From Mucilaginibacter sp. OK268 (GTDB taxonomy: Bacteria > Bacteroidota > Bacteroidia > Sphingobacteriales > Sphingobacteriaceae): 64,000 bases of DNA. The notes below the pieces were generated by a model, which was not told the origin of the DNA, searched no databases, and worked only from the letters and a program-made list of their open reading frames with translations. The stretch lies in contig NZ_FNJV01000005.1 in NCBI RefSeq assembly GCF_900103125.1, forward strand, positions 372,001-436,000, read 5' to 3'. A program made the translations under genes and the position numbers. Below are positions 10,008 through 18,141 of this stretch, one piece after another (position 1 is the stretch's first letter; the number at the start of each line of letters is the position of its first letter).

Positions 10008-10888
10008 GCAATACGCAAAATACATTTACACTGATTGATGAACCGAAAGGGAACCTCGCCTTTAAATTATTTTGGTTTGATGACAATAGTCACTTTGATC
10101 ATTTGCAGCGTCATAATTATTTCTCACTTATTTGGATCAAAGAAGGATCAGGTATATTAAAATCGGATTTTTCTGAATACAGCTTTGAAGCAGGCCGGAT
10201 GCTGGCTTTTTCGCTCTACCAGCCATTCATGTTATTGGCACGGGAGCCTATAAAGGGTGTGGCCATACAGTTTCACCCCGATTTTTTTTGTATCCTTAAG
10301 CATCATAAAGAAGTATCATGCAGCGGTATTTTGTTTGATAATATATACAAGCCGCCTTATGTAATGGTTGATGCTGTAAACGAATCTCTTTTAAATTTAC
10401 TGTTGGAGCAAATGAAAGCGGAAATGCTGAATAAAGCGCTGGCACAGTATGAAATACTGATATCATACCTCAAAATTTTCCTGATAACGGCTTCCCGTTT
10501 AAAAACAGAACAACAGGATATTTTACACGACCCCGACAAAGACGCCAAGGAACCTTATATATTGCAGGACCTTAAAGATGCCATCGAAACTCATTTTAAA
10601 ACCAAGCACAGTGCCAGTCACTATGCCGATATGCTGAATATATCAGCCAAGGCTCTGGCCCGTATCACTAAAACCCACTTTAATAAAACCATCAGTAACC
10701 TGATTGCCGAACGCATTATTATTGAAGCCAAACGTGAGTTGTATTTAACTAACAGACCTATAAAAGAAATAGCATACGAATTGGGTTATGAGGATGAATA
10801 TTATTTCAGCAGGTTTTTTAAAACAAATGCCGATGTATCGCCGCAATTATACCGGGATACTGTTGGTTATGGTCGTGCAAGCGCTTAA
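10004..10888 (+). CDS. AraC-family transcriptional regulator
   Basis: 294 residues: an N-terminal cupin-like sensor (YFSLIWIKEGSGILKSD) and a C-terminal double helix-turn-helix (about residues 195-290) with HYADMLNISAKALARITKTHF and the signature IKEIAYELGYEDEYYFSRFFK. It overlaps the PPOX gene by four bases and probably controls that gene and perhaps the AhpD-like gene upstream. The inducer cannot be told. Confidence 0.93.
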   Translation: MSNTQNTFTLIDEPKGNLAFKLFWFDDNSHFDHLQRHNYFSLIWIKEGSGILKSDFSEYSFEAGRMLAFSLYQPFMLLAREPIKGVAIQFHPDFFCILKHHKEVSCSGILFDNIYKPPYVMVDAVNESLLNLLLEQMKAEMLNKALAQYEILISYLKIFLITASRLKTEQQDILHDPDKDAKEPYILQDLKDAIETHFKTKHSASHYADMLNISAKALARITKTHFNKTISNLIAERIIIEAKRELYLTNRPIKEIAYELGYEDEYYFSRFFKTNADVSPQLYRDTVGYGRASA

Positions 10889-10905
10889 ACTAAAACTTAT
10901 CCTGC

Positions 10906-10913
10906 TATATTTG
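10906..10913 (+). promoter_or_regulatory. Bacteroidota -7 promoter box TATATTTG
   Basis: Exact match to TAnnTTTG, placing transcription start about 20 bp before the glycosylase ATG at 10939. No convincing -33 TTG at the ideal spacing. Confidence 0.55.
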
Positions 10914-10938
10914 GTTTCCATATTAAATACCTGTTATC

Positions 10939-11715
10939 ATGCCTGAATTACCCGATCTGCAAGCATTTAGTCACAACCTGGATAAAAAATTAGCCGGAAA
11001 AACGGTTAAACAAATTGCGGTTATCAATGCCAAAAAATTGAATGTGAGCCATCAGAAACTGCAGGATACGCTGGAGGGGCAAAAATTGAATAAGGTATAT
11101 CGCGAAGGCAAAGAGCTTTACCTTAAATTTTCGAAAGGAGATATCCTTGGCCTGCACCTGATGCTGCATGGCAAGCTATTTTTATTTGAGGGTAAAAACG
11201 AAAATAAATATCCCATCATTGAATTGCATTTTACTGACGGCAGCGGATTGGTGTTAACAGATTTCCAGGGGATAGCCAATCCTACTTTAAATCCGGAAGA
11301 GAAAGAATCGCCCGATGCTTTATCCAAAGATGGTGGCGTTGAATATTTGACTACCCGCCTGCAAAAAACAAAAACCAACATCAAAACTGTACTGCTTGAT
11401 CAAAAGATCATTCGGGGTATTGGTAATGCTTACGCCGACGAGATCTTGTGGCATGCAAATATATCCCCGTTCTCCATAAGTAATAAATTACCTGGCGATA
11501 AGATAAAAGATCTGGTTAAATCTATCCACGCTGTGCTTACTGAAGCCGAAAGAGCTATTCTTAAATCAAATCCGGATATCATTAACGGCGAAGTAAGGGA
11601 TTTTATGCACATCCACAATTCAAAAAAGACGCACAGCCCCAAAGGCGAAAAGATCATTGTAAAAGAAGGCTCCAGGAAAACTTATTATACTGAGGAACAG
11701 GAGTTGTATAGTTAG
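10939..11715 (+). CDS. Fpg/Nei-family DNA glycosylase lacking zinc-finger cysteines
   Basis: 258 residues beginning MPELPDLQ; Pro2 and Glu3 are the catalytic N-terminus of the Fpg/Nei family. The helix-two-turn-helix region follows (LLDQKIIRGIGNAYADEILWHANISP). The C-terminal beta-hairpin keeps the arginine loop (VKEGSRKTYYTEEQE) but has none of the four cysteines of the usual zinc finger, so it resembles the zincless finger of NEIL1-type enzymes. Expected role: excision of oxidised bases in DNA. A -7 box precedes it and a long inverted repeat follows its stop. Confidence 0.9.
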   Translation: MPELPDLQAFSHNLDKKLAGKTVKQIAVINAKKLNVSHQKLQDTLEGQKLNKVYREGKELYLKFSKGDILGLHLMLHGKLFLFEGKNENKYPIIELHFTDGSGLVLTDFQGIANPTLNPEEKESPDALSKDGGVEYLTTRLQKTKTNIKTVLLDQKIIRGIGNAYADEILWHANISPFSISNKLPGDKIKDLVKSIHAVLTEAERAILKSNPDIINGEVRDFMHIHNSKKTHSPKGEKIIVKEGSRKTYYTEEQELYS

Positions 11716-11730
11716 GTATCAAATAAAACA

Positions 11731-11809
11731 TCATTGCGAGGTACGAAGCAATCTCTATGCTTTACAGAGTGGCCCTGCTTATTGGGGATTGCTTCGTACC
11801 TCGCAATGA
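11731..11809. repeat. Intergenic inverted repeat, TCATTGCGAGG family
   Basis: Perfect 22-bp arms (11731-11752 and 11788-11809) starting with TCATTGCGAGGTACGAAGC and separated by 35 bp. It lies exactly between two convergent gene ends (stops at 11715 and 11835). A related copy is at 21131-21215 and a single arm at 54154-54165. It could work as a two-way terminator or be a palindromic mobile repeat. Confidence 0.85.
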
Positions 11810-11834
11810 CGCGTGTTTTAATGTTTATTTCCTT

Positions 11835-12431
11835 CTACTTCAACTTCTTCACCTGCACATTAAAATCGGCACCAACAATGGGTATCTTTTTCCACTCGGT
11901 ATCCGGGTTCTTTTTATAATAGGTACCTCCGTTGAGTAATCCGCATGAAAAGCCGAGGGATTTTCCGGTCATAGTATTTAAAAACTCAACAGAAACAAGG
12001 ATATCGCCTTTAACATCAACTTTATAGAGTGCAAGATCAACACTGATCAACTGATTATTGATCAATGGCCCACCAGGATCTTTTTCCCTTACAATTGTTC
12101 CCTTTATTTCTTCTTTAACCAGGTTGTCACCCTCTGGCAATTTATCGCCCATCGCATACACGTTTACTTTAAAGGGAATAGTATCCTTGCCCAGGTTGTC
12201 GACATGAAAGCTCAATTTCAGTAATTCAACCAGTTTATGGCCGGCATTCATCCTGATCCCTACCTGTGCACCTTGTACTACTCCAAAGCTATTATTGGTT
12301 GTTCCAGACCGGGCTTTATGGCCAATGGTTTTGGTTTTGTCCTGGGCCAGGCTATTGAAAGCGGCAAAACAAATAAAACAGATAAATAGTAATTTAAATA
12401 CTTTGGATAGCGGCAGGCAGTGATTGATCAT
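11835..12431 (-). CDS. Secreted protein of unknown function
   Basis: Start chosen at the ATG at 12431, giving a signal peptide ending in FNSLAQ; the longer frame has 21 extra residues without signal features. About 198 residues. The mature part has beta-rich segments (LLKLSFHVDNLGKDTIPFKVNVYAM, SVDLALYKVDVKGDILVSVEFL) recalling carboxypeptidase-regulatory or Ig-like folds, but I recognise no family. Single gene, convergent with the glycosylase. Confidence 0.65.
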   Translation of the reverse strand: MINHCLPLSKVFKLLFICFICFAAFNSLAQDKTKTIGHKARSGTTNNSFGVVQGAQVGIRMNAGHKLVELLKLSFHVDNLGKDTIPFKVNVYAMGDKLPEGDNLVKEEIKGTIVREKDPGGPLINNQLISVDLALYKVDVKGDILVSVEFLNTMTGKSLGFSCGLLNGGTYYKKNPDTEWKKIPIVGADFNVQVKKLK

Positions 12432-12504
12432 ACGGTGGCTTGTAAAATGATATTTTATAAAAGCAAGACGAAACCAACCATGCATTGGTTGCAAGGTTGG
12501 GCTT

Positions 12505-12936
12505 TTATTTCCTGATCATTTTATAATGCCAGATGCCGGCTTCTTCAAACTCCGGACCTGTTTTTTCAAAATTAAACCGCTCATATAATGATACGGCTTG
12601 TGTTTGCGCGTGCATGTAAACGTACGTGGCATTAGCCGGCAGATCGTCCAAAACTGTTTGCACCAGAGCCTGCCCTATTCCATGACCCCGGAACTTTTTT
12701 AATACAGCAAAGCGCTCCAGTTTATAACCTTTATCTGTTTTTCGCCAGCGACAGGCACCTGCGGGTTCGCCGTTAACAGTTGCCAGGAAATGGGTTGATT
12801 CGTCTTCAAATTCCCATTCCAGTTCGGGCGGACAGTTTTGTTCAACTACAAAAACTTCGCGCCTTACGGCAAAAACTTTATCAAGATCGGCTTGCTCAGT
12901 TACTTTTCTTACTTCTAAGTTTGAGTTTGTGGGCAT
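12505..12936 (-). CDS. GNAT-family N-acetyltransferase
   Basis: 143 residues with a full GNAT fold: VFAVRREVFVVEQNCP, acetyl-CoA loop LKKFRGHGIGQALVQTV, and the late YMHAQTQAVSLYERFNFEKTG strand. It resembles ElaA/YjbQ-type acetyltransferases of unknown substrate. The first 41 bases overlap the 3' end of the upstream permease-like gene in another frame, and no later start codon is usable, so the overlap looks real. Confidence 0.9.
   Translation of the reverse strand: MPTNSNLEVRKVTEQADLDKVFAVRREVFVVEQNCPPELEWEFEDESTHFLATVNGEPAGACRWRKTDKGYKLERFAVLKKFRGHGIGQALVQTVLDDLPANATYVYMHAQTQAVSLYERFNFEKTGPEFEEAGIWHYKMIRK
12889..12936 (-). other. Out-of-frame gene overlap of 41 bp
   Basis: The start of the GNAT gene (12936) lies upstream of the stop of the iron-permease-like gene (12896). 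Both frames are well supported by protein pattern, so this is a real overlap rather than a start error. Confidence 0.6.
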
Positions 12937-13408
12937 TATAATGTGGTTTGGTTTTAAGTATAGTTAGTTTGGCATTGTGGTTCTCTTCGGCGGCATCAAT
13001 TGAGTGTGTGCAAGTAAGATCGTCTTCCTTTTCTGCAAGTATCGATAGCTGCACATAAAATTTATGGAGCTGATCAAGCTCTTTTTCATTCATATCCTCG
13101 ATATCCACCATCCGGTTACTGGCACCCTGGTGCGAGGCCAGCAATTCGTTCAATTTTAAATGGATGGCTTTTGAATCCTTGTTTTGCGATTTCTGGATCA
13201 GGAAAACCATCAGGAAAGTAACAATGGTTGTACCCGTATTGATAATAAGCTGCCAGGTATCAGAATAATGAAATATCGGCCCGGTGATGCCCCACACGAT
13301 GATGATGCTGATAGCCGTTAAAAAAGCTCCGGAACTGCCCGTAGCAATGGTTGCCCAATTAGCAAAACGTTCAAATAAATTCTTCTTTTTTTTAGCGATC
13401 TCTGCCAT
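12896..13408 (-). CDS. Low-affinity iron permease family protein
   Basis: 170 residues: a basic start (MAEIAKKKKNLFERFANW), two transmembrane segments (GAFLTAISIIIVWGITGPIF and LIINTGTTIVTFLMVFLIQ), then the conserved QNKDSKAIHLKLNELL. This is the pattern of the small bacterial members of the low-affinity iron permease family, although iron transport has not been shown for such short proteins. The C-terminal helical tail is unassigned. Confidence 0.82.
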   Translation of the reverse strand: MAEIAKKKKNLFERFANWATIATGSSGAFLTAISIIIVWGITGPIFHYSDTWQLIINTGTTIVTFLMVFLIQKSQNKDSKAIHLKLNELLASHQGASNRMVDIEDMNEKELDQLHKFYVQLSILAEKEDDLTCTHSIDAAEENHNAKLTILKTKPHYNAHKLKLRSKKSN

Positions 13409-13445
13409 ATATTTTTATTTATTGGGTTGGGGAAACGCTTATAAC

Positions 13446-13484
13446 AACAAAGCGCCATTACAACAAATGTAACAGCGCTTTGTT
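13446..13484 (-). terminator. Hairpin downstream of the aldolase gene
   Basis: Arms AACAAAGCGC (13446-13455) and GCGCTTTGTT (13475-13484) form a 10-bp stem with a further short inner TTACA/TGTAA stem. It starts 16 bp after the aldolase stop on the minus strand. A T-run follows on the plus side only, so terminator direction is uncertain. Confidence 0.55.
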
Positions 13485-13499
13485 AGTTTTTGATGAATA

Positions 13500-14579
13500 T
13501 TATAGTTTGCTATTTACATCAACGCAGTTAAGGTCTTCAAAAGCAGCAGCTAACCTTTTAACAAAGGTTTCTTCGCCTTTACGCAACCAAACGCGTGGAT
13601 CATAATATTTTTTGTTTGGAGAGTCTTCACCTTCCGGGTTACCTATCTGGTGTTGCAGGTAAGCTTCTTTTGACTTATAGTAATCTTTAATGCCTTCCCA
13701 GTAAGCCCATTGCATATCGGTATCAATGTTCATTTTGATAGCACCATATGAAATAGCTTCACGGATCTCTTCCTGGCTTGAACCAGAACCACCGTGGAAT
13801 ACAAAGTTGATTGGTTTTGCATCAGTTAAACCAAACTTTTGTTTTACATACTCTTGTGAGTTATGTAAAATCACAGGCTGTAATTTCACATTACCTGGTT
13901 TGTAAACACCATGTACGTTACCAAAAGCTGCGGCCACTGTAAAACGTGGACTAACCTTTGATAAGTGTTCATAAGAGTAAGAAACTTCTTCTGGTTGGGT
14001 ATATAAACGTGAGCTGTCAACATCAGAGTTGTCAACGCCATCTTCTTCACCACCGGTTACACCTAACTCAATTTCCAGTGTCATACCTAATTTAGCCATA
14101 CGGGCCAGGTATTTTGCCGAAATTTCAATGTTTTCTTCAATCGGCTCTTCAGAAAGGTCAAGCATATGTGATGAGAAAAGTGGTTTACCTGTTTCGGCAA
14201 AGAATTTTTCGCCATGATCAAGCAAGCCGTCAATCCATGGTAAAAACTTCATGGCAGCGTGATCGGTATGTAAAATCACAGCTACACCATAATGCTCAGC
14301 CAATAAGTGCACGTGCTTTGCAGCCGATACCGCACCTAATATGCATGCCTGAAGTTTTGAATTATCTAATGATTTACCAGCATAAAACTGTGCGCCACCA
14401 TTTGATAGTTGAATGATTACCGGAGAGTTTACCAGCTTGGCTGTTTCCATAACCGCGTTAATGGTATTGGTACCTATAACGTTTACCGCAGGTAAAGCAA
14501 ACTGATGCTTTTTAGCAACTTCAAATAGTTCCTGCACCTGATCGCCGTGCAGAACACCTTTATAATTTTTTAAATTCAT
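13500..14579 (-). CDS. fbaA: Class II fructose-bisphosphate aldolase
   Basis: 359 residues, full length for class IIA aldolases. It shows the zinc-site pattern VILHTDHAAMK, the EIELGVTGGEEDGVDNS glycine/acid loop, NVHGVYKPGNV, and the phosphate-binding FVFHGGSGSSQEEI / MNIDTDMQWAYWEG. It cleaves fructose-1,6-bisphosphate to the two triose phosphates in glycolysis and gluconeogenesis. Monocistronic: a hairpin follows the stop. Confidence 0.96.
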   Translation of the reverse strand: MNLKNYKGVLHGDQVQELFEVAKKHQFALPAVNVIGTNTINAVMETAKLVNSPVIIQLSNGGAQFYAGKSLDNSKLQACILGAVSAAKHVHLLAEHYGVAVILHTDHAAMKFLPWIDGLLDHGEKFFAETGKPLFSSHMLDLSEEPIEENIEISAKYLARMAKLGMTLEIELGVTGGEEDGVDNSDVDSSRLYTQPEEVSYSYEHLSKVSPRFTVAAAFGNVHGVYKPGNVKLQPVILHNSQEYVKQKFGLTDAKPINFVFHGGSGSSQEEIREAISYGAIKMNIDTDMQWAYWEGIKDYYKSKEAYLQHQIGNPEGEDSPNKKYYDPRVWLRKGEETFVKRLAAAFEDLNCVDVNSKL

Positions 14580-14799
14580 GAGCTTTTATTTGGGCCTCGA
14601 AGTTATAAAATTTCTTGGTTTTAGGTATAAGTATCTGATTATTTGTTACGATTTAACTATTTAGCTACTCACATACTGTAATTTATACACTTTGTTGGAT
14701 AAAAATAATTTTAACAAATAAAACTGAACATGGATTACTTACTACTTGTTATAATATTTTTCGTTTCTTTGTAGTCAATTGAAAGAGCTCGACATAGAT

Positions 14800-15645
14800 A
14801 TGGCATGGTTTAAACGAGAGTTGAAAGGGATAATTACGACTACTGAGGAAAAGAAAGAAACCCCCGATGGGATCTGGAATAAATGCCCGAATTGTAAGAA
14901 ACCCCTGCATTATTCTGAGCAGGTTGAAAATCAATATGTTTGCCACTATTGTGGCTACCACCTGCGTATAGGTTCAAAAGAATATTTTGCAGTACTATTT
15001 GATAATAACGAATTTACTGAGTTATTCCCCGATTTGACATCAGGTGATCCCCTACATTTTGAGGATACTAAAAAATATACTGACCGACTGACCGAAACCC
15101 AATTTAAAACCGGCTTAAAGGACGCTATACGCGCCGGAGCGGGTAAAATTGACGGACAGGACCTGGTTATCGCTTGTATGGATTTTAATTTCATCGGCGG
15201 TTCCATGGGATCAGTAGTTGGCGAGAAGATTGCCCGCTCTATTGATTACTGTATCGCTAATAAAGTTCCATTCCTGATGATATCCAAATCGGGTGGTGCA
15301 AGGATGATGGAAGCAGCCTTTTCATTAATGCAGATGGCTAAAACATCGGCCAAACTGGCTTTATTGTCACAGGCTAAAATTCCTTATATTTCTTTACTGA
15401 CTGATCCTACTACAGGGGGTGTTACCGCATCATACGCCATGCTGGGTGATATCAATATTGCTGAACCAGGTGCGCTAATAGGTTTTGCAGGCCCAAGGGT
15501 AATTAAAGAAACCATTAAAAAAGATTTGCCGAAAGGCTTCCAGACCGCGGAATTTGTTCAGGAACACGGTTTCCTTGACTTTATTGTTGACCGCCGGGAA
15601 ATGAAAGAAAAACTTGCCTCATTTCTCAAAATGATGGCTAATTAA
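14800..15645 (+). CDS. accD: Acetyl-CoA carboxylase carboxyltransferase subunit beta
   Basis: Start set at the ATG at 14800 (MAWFKRELKG), the usual AccD start; a TTG lies 21 bp earlier. 281 residues with the zinc ribbon CPNCKK...CHYC near residues 28-51, then the crotonase-fold carboxyltransferase with GGSMGSVVGEK, SKSGGARMMEA, SLLTDPTTGGVTAS and PGALIGFAGPRVI. With AccA it transfers the carboxyl group from biotin to acetyl-CoA in fatty-acid synthesis. Confidence 0.97.
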   Translation: MAWFKRELKGIITTTEEKKETPDGIWNKCPNCKKPLHYSEQVENQYVCHYCGYHLRIGSKEYFAVLFDNNEFTELFPDLTSGDPLHFEDTKKYTDRLTETQFKTGLKDAIRAGAGKIDGQDLVIACMDFNFIGGSMGSVVGEKIARSIDYCIANKVPFLMISKSGGARMMEAAFSLMQMAKTSAKLALLSQAKIPYISLLTDPTTGGVTASYAMLGDINIAEPGALIGFAGPRVIKETIKKDLPKGFQTAEFVQEHGFLDFIVDRREMKEKLASFLKMMAN

Positions 15646-15662
15646 AAATATTGTTTTTTAAG

Positions 15663-15704
15663 CAAACAGAAAAGGCTATCCATTTTGGATGGCCTTTCTG
15701 TTTG
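15663..15704 (+). terminator. Hairpin after accD
   Basis: CAAACAGA...TCTGTTTG outer arms with inner AAAGGC-ATCC / GGAT-GGCCTTT pairing and a TTTT loop, starting 18 bp after the accD stop. The convergent small gene ends at 15722, so it may serve both. No long T-run on the plus side. Confidence 0.65.
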
Positions 15705-15721
15705 TAAAGGAAATCAATAAG

Positions 15722-15946
15722 TTATTTGGTAGTTGCACCTGCATTTGCGCCTCCACCTTCCACATGCTGGTCGGGAAGGTCGGCGAAACTGCCATCACTG
15801 TGAAATACCTTGAAATTACCTCTATGAGGTCCATATTTTTCAATGTATCTTTCATTTTGCCCGGTGCCCGAATAAGTATTCAGGTAATTCGGCGCTGTTC
15901 CTTTGTTATTACCCTGATTGGTGCCAGGTTTTAAATAGTTGTTCAT
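15722..15946 (-). CDS. Small hydrophilic protein of unknown function
   Basis: 74 residues, Gly/Asn-rich, no signal peptide or membrane segment; it includes YGPHRGNFKVFHSDGSFADLP. The ATG at 15946 is preceded eight bases upstream by AGGAGG, an unusually strong Shine-Dalgarno for this window, which supports the start. It follows a second hydrophilic, disordered gene on the same strand by 40 bp. Function unknown; the pair resembles stress-associated hydrophilic proteins by composition only. Confidence 0.7.
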   Translation of the reverse strand: MNNYLKPGTNQGNNKGTAPNYLNTYSGTGQNERYIEKYGPHRGNFKVFHSDGSFADLPDQHVEGGGANAGATTK

Positions 15947-15985
15947 CTTCTCATCCTCCTATTCTATAAATAATCAAAGTACTCG

Positions 15986-16474
15986 TTATATACCCTCAGT
16001 ACCAGGTTCATGGCCGATCATTCTGCCGGTTGTACGTCCTTGTGGACGGCTTTCAAAATCGGTTTTGGCCGGGCCCTGGGATGGAAATTCTTTTTTATTT
16101 GGTGGCGTTACGTCGTTTTTCTCACTGTATGAGGTATCTGCACCACGGGTAGGTTGGTCTACTTCCTGCTGGCTGTGGTAGCCGGAGCCTTCTTTTCTGG
16201 TTTGGCCCTCATCAGGTAGCTCGTTATCACCCTCTTCTCCAGGTACTTCAGCAGGACGATCATATTCTTCGTCCTCATCATTTAGGTCCTTTTGATTAAA
16301 CGTGGGTTTCAGATCATTAGTATAAGCATCCTCATCCTCTTTTAATTCGTCGTCATCCAATTCGTTGCTATTAAAGGCGTCTTCATTTTGACGGGAGGCG
16401 GAGTTATTGGTATTATCGAAATCATTACGATTATTATCCTGGGAATCCCAGGCTTCTTCTTTATTAGTTATCAT
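15986..16474 (-). CDS. Acidic, intrinsically disordered protein of unknown function
   Basis: 162 residues, very rich in Asp, Glu, Asn and Gln (NSNELDDDELKEDEDAY), no cysteine and no hydrophobic core; almost certainly disordered. C-terminal part is Gly/Pro/Arg-rich (RPQGRTTGRMIGHEPGTEG). It precedes the small hydrophilic gene and is preceded by the 260-bp element at 16596-16854, which may contain its promoter. No known family. Confidence 0.7.
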   Translation of the reverse strand: MITNKEEAWDSQDNNRNDFDNTNNSASRQNEDAFNSNELDDDELKEDEDAYTNDLKPTFNQKDLNDEDEEYDRPAEVPGEEGDNELPDEGQTRKEGSGYHSQQEVDQPTRGADTSYSEKNDVTPPNKKEFPSQGPAKTDFESRPQGRTTGRMIGHEPGTEGI

Positions 16475-16595
16475 AGGTTTTCAATTTGGTGATAATTGAT
16501 AAACCAACCGGGATGTGATATTGTTTTTTGTGTTATCTAAATAGGATAATTTATTTCTTTTTGAGTAAGTGTTAAATTAGAAATTTTATGGCCCC

Positions 16596-16854
16596 CGAAA
16601 AACTTTTTAAACCTTTAATTTTAACACTTTTCGGTACGAAAACAGGCTAAAAACGGGTCAAAAATCATTCAAAACCATCGATTTTAACACTTTTTAACAA
16701 ATTTTACTACAGTTTTGAGCGGTTTCTGAAACTTTAAAAAGTATTAATTTATTGATTATCAAATAACTACATGCAAAACGGCTACTTTTGGCTTGGTTTT
16801 GTCCTTAACTAAACAGCCCGGTTACCTTTTTAAAGGTAACCGGGCTGTTTAGTT
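16596..16854 (-). repeat. Duplicated intergenic element, copy A (hairpin plus GTTAAAA repeats)
   Basis: Read on the minus strand it starts with a perfect 20-bp hairpin (16835-16854 with 16807-16826, core AACAGCCCGGTTACC), then GTTAAGGA, TATTTGATAATCA, TAATACTTTTTAAA, TTGTTAAAAAGTGTTAAAAT, CCCGTTTTT and GTGTTAAAATTAAAGG followed by TTTAAAAAGTTTTT. The same blocks in the same order and nearly the same total length occur at 56808-57067 on the plus strand. It ends 121 bp before the acidic-protein start and begins after the cysteine desulfurase stop. Confidence 0.85.
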
Positions 16855-16905
16855 ATATAAATATACTAAAATTATGGGAGATCTTAGCAATAAATTTTCA
16901 GGAAA

Positions 16906-18042
16906 TTAAGCGTTCACCGGGCAAAGCTCACGAACTTTAGCCACAACGTAATCAACTTCTTCTTTGGTGCTGTATTTGGAGAACGAGAACCTTACAGACG
17001 GTTTTGATGAGCTGGCTCCAATAGCGGTAAGCACGTGCGAACCAATGTCGGTACCAGAACTACAGGCGCTGCCACCTGATGCAGAAATACCCGCGATATC
17101 CAGGTTAAATAACAGCATATCCCCCATTTCCATTTCCGGGAAAGCTACGTTCAGTACGGTATATAAACTTTTCTCCGGATCTGTTTCGCCATTAAAGCTA
17201 ATGCCTGGGATCTGGTCAGTCAGTTTGCCCATCATATAGGTTTTAAGATCCTGTATATGGTTGCGGTGCTGCTCCATTTCGGCATAGGCCAGCTCAAGCG
17301 CTTTGGCCAGGCCTACTATACCATAAATGTTTTCGGTACCACCACGCATATTACGCTCCTGTGCGCCGCCATAAATAAACGGTTTTATTTTAATACGATG
17401 GTTCACGTGTAAAAAGCCCACACCTTTTGGCCCGTGCAGTTTATGCCCGGCACATACCAAAAAATGCGCTTTTAACTTACTCAGGTCGTGTTGATAATGA
17501 CCCATGGTTTGTACGGTATCGCAATGATAAATGGCGTTATATACCTCACAAAGATCACCGATACGGATCATATCAGACAGGGTGCCAATTTCGTTATTGG
17601 CATGCATGATAGATACAAAACTGCGCTCATTATTTTTCAATAATGTTTCCAGGTGATCATAATCAACATTACCCTTGCTATCTACATCAACAAAGCTCAG
17701 TTTAATTATGCCCGATTTCTCCATCGCCTCCAGCGTATGCAGCACCGCGTGATGCTCTATATGACTGGTAATAGCGTGGGTAATGTTATGATCAACAATA
17801 CCGCAGCGAATGGCTGTATTATCGGCCTCGGTACCGCTTGAGGTAAAAAATATCTCGGCAGGTGAAGTGTGCAGCAAACCGGCTATGGTTTTGCGTGCCC
17901 GCTCGATCAGTGTGCGTGCTTCGCGACCGTGGGCATGAATAGATGAAGGGTTACCATAATGGTTCTCCATCACTTTGTACATTTCTTTTAAAACTTCCGG
18001 ATCAAGCGGTGTGGTGGCCGCGTTATCAAAGTAAACACGCAT
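16906..18042 (-). CDS. Cysteine desulfurase (NifS/IscS-like)
   Basis: 378 residues. N-terminal YFDNAATTPLDPEVL, PLP region with SSGTEADNTAIR, HxEHHAVL, HANNEIGT, the PLP lysine in CAGHKLHGPKGVG (Lys201), and the mobile-loop cysteine in SASGGSACSSGT (Cys327). It releases sulfur from L-cysteine for Fe-S cluster or thio-tRNA synthesis. No Fe-S scaffold gene is adjacent. The 100-bp gap to glmM upstream holds no clear terminator. Confidence 0.95.
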   Translation of the reverse strand: MRVYFDNAATTPLDPEVLKEMYKVMENHYGNPSSIHAHGREARTLIERARKTIAGLLHTSPAEIFFTSSGTEADNTAIRCGIVDHNITHAITSHIEHHAVLHTLEAMEKSGIIKLSFVDVDSKGNVDYDHLETLLKNNERSFVSIMHANNEIGTLSDMIRIGDLCEVYNAIYHCDTVQTMGHYQHDLSKLKAHFLVCAGHKLHGPKGVGFLHVNHRIKIKPFIYGGAQERNMRGGTENIYGIVGLAKALELAYAEMEQHRNHIQDLKTYMMGKLTDQIPGISFNGETDPEKSLYTVLNVAFPEMEMGDMLLFNLDIAGISASGGSACSSGTDIGSHVLTAIGASSSKPSVRFSFSKYSTKEEVDYVVAKVRELCPVNA

Positions 18043-18141
18043 CTCTCGTACAATTATTGATTTATTGAATTAGTGAATTAATGATTTTTGAATGAGTCTT
18101 TGCTCCTTGTTCCAAAAATCCTTACTCCAGTAATGCAATAA

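Noticed and set aside
11734..11939. Two 60-residue frames
   Set aside because: They start in the palindrome between convergent genes and run antisense into the next gene.
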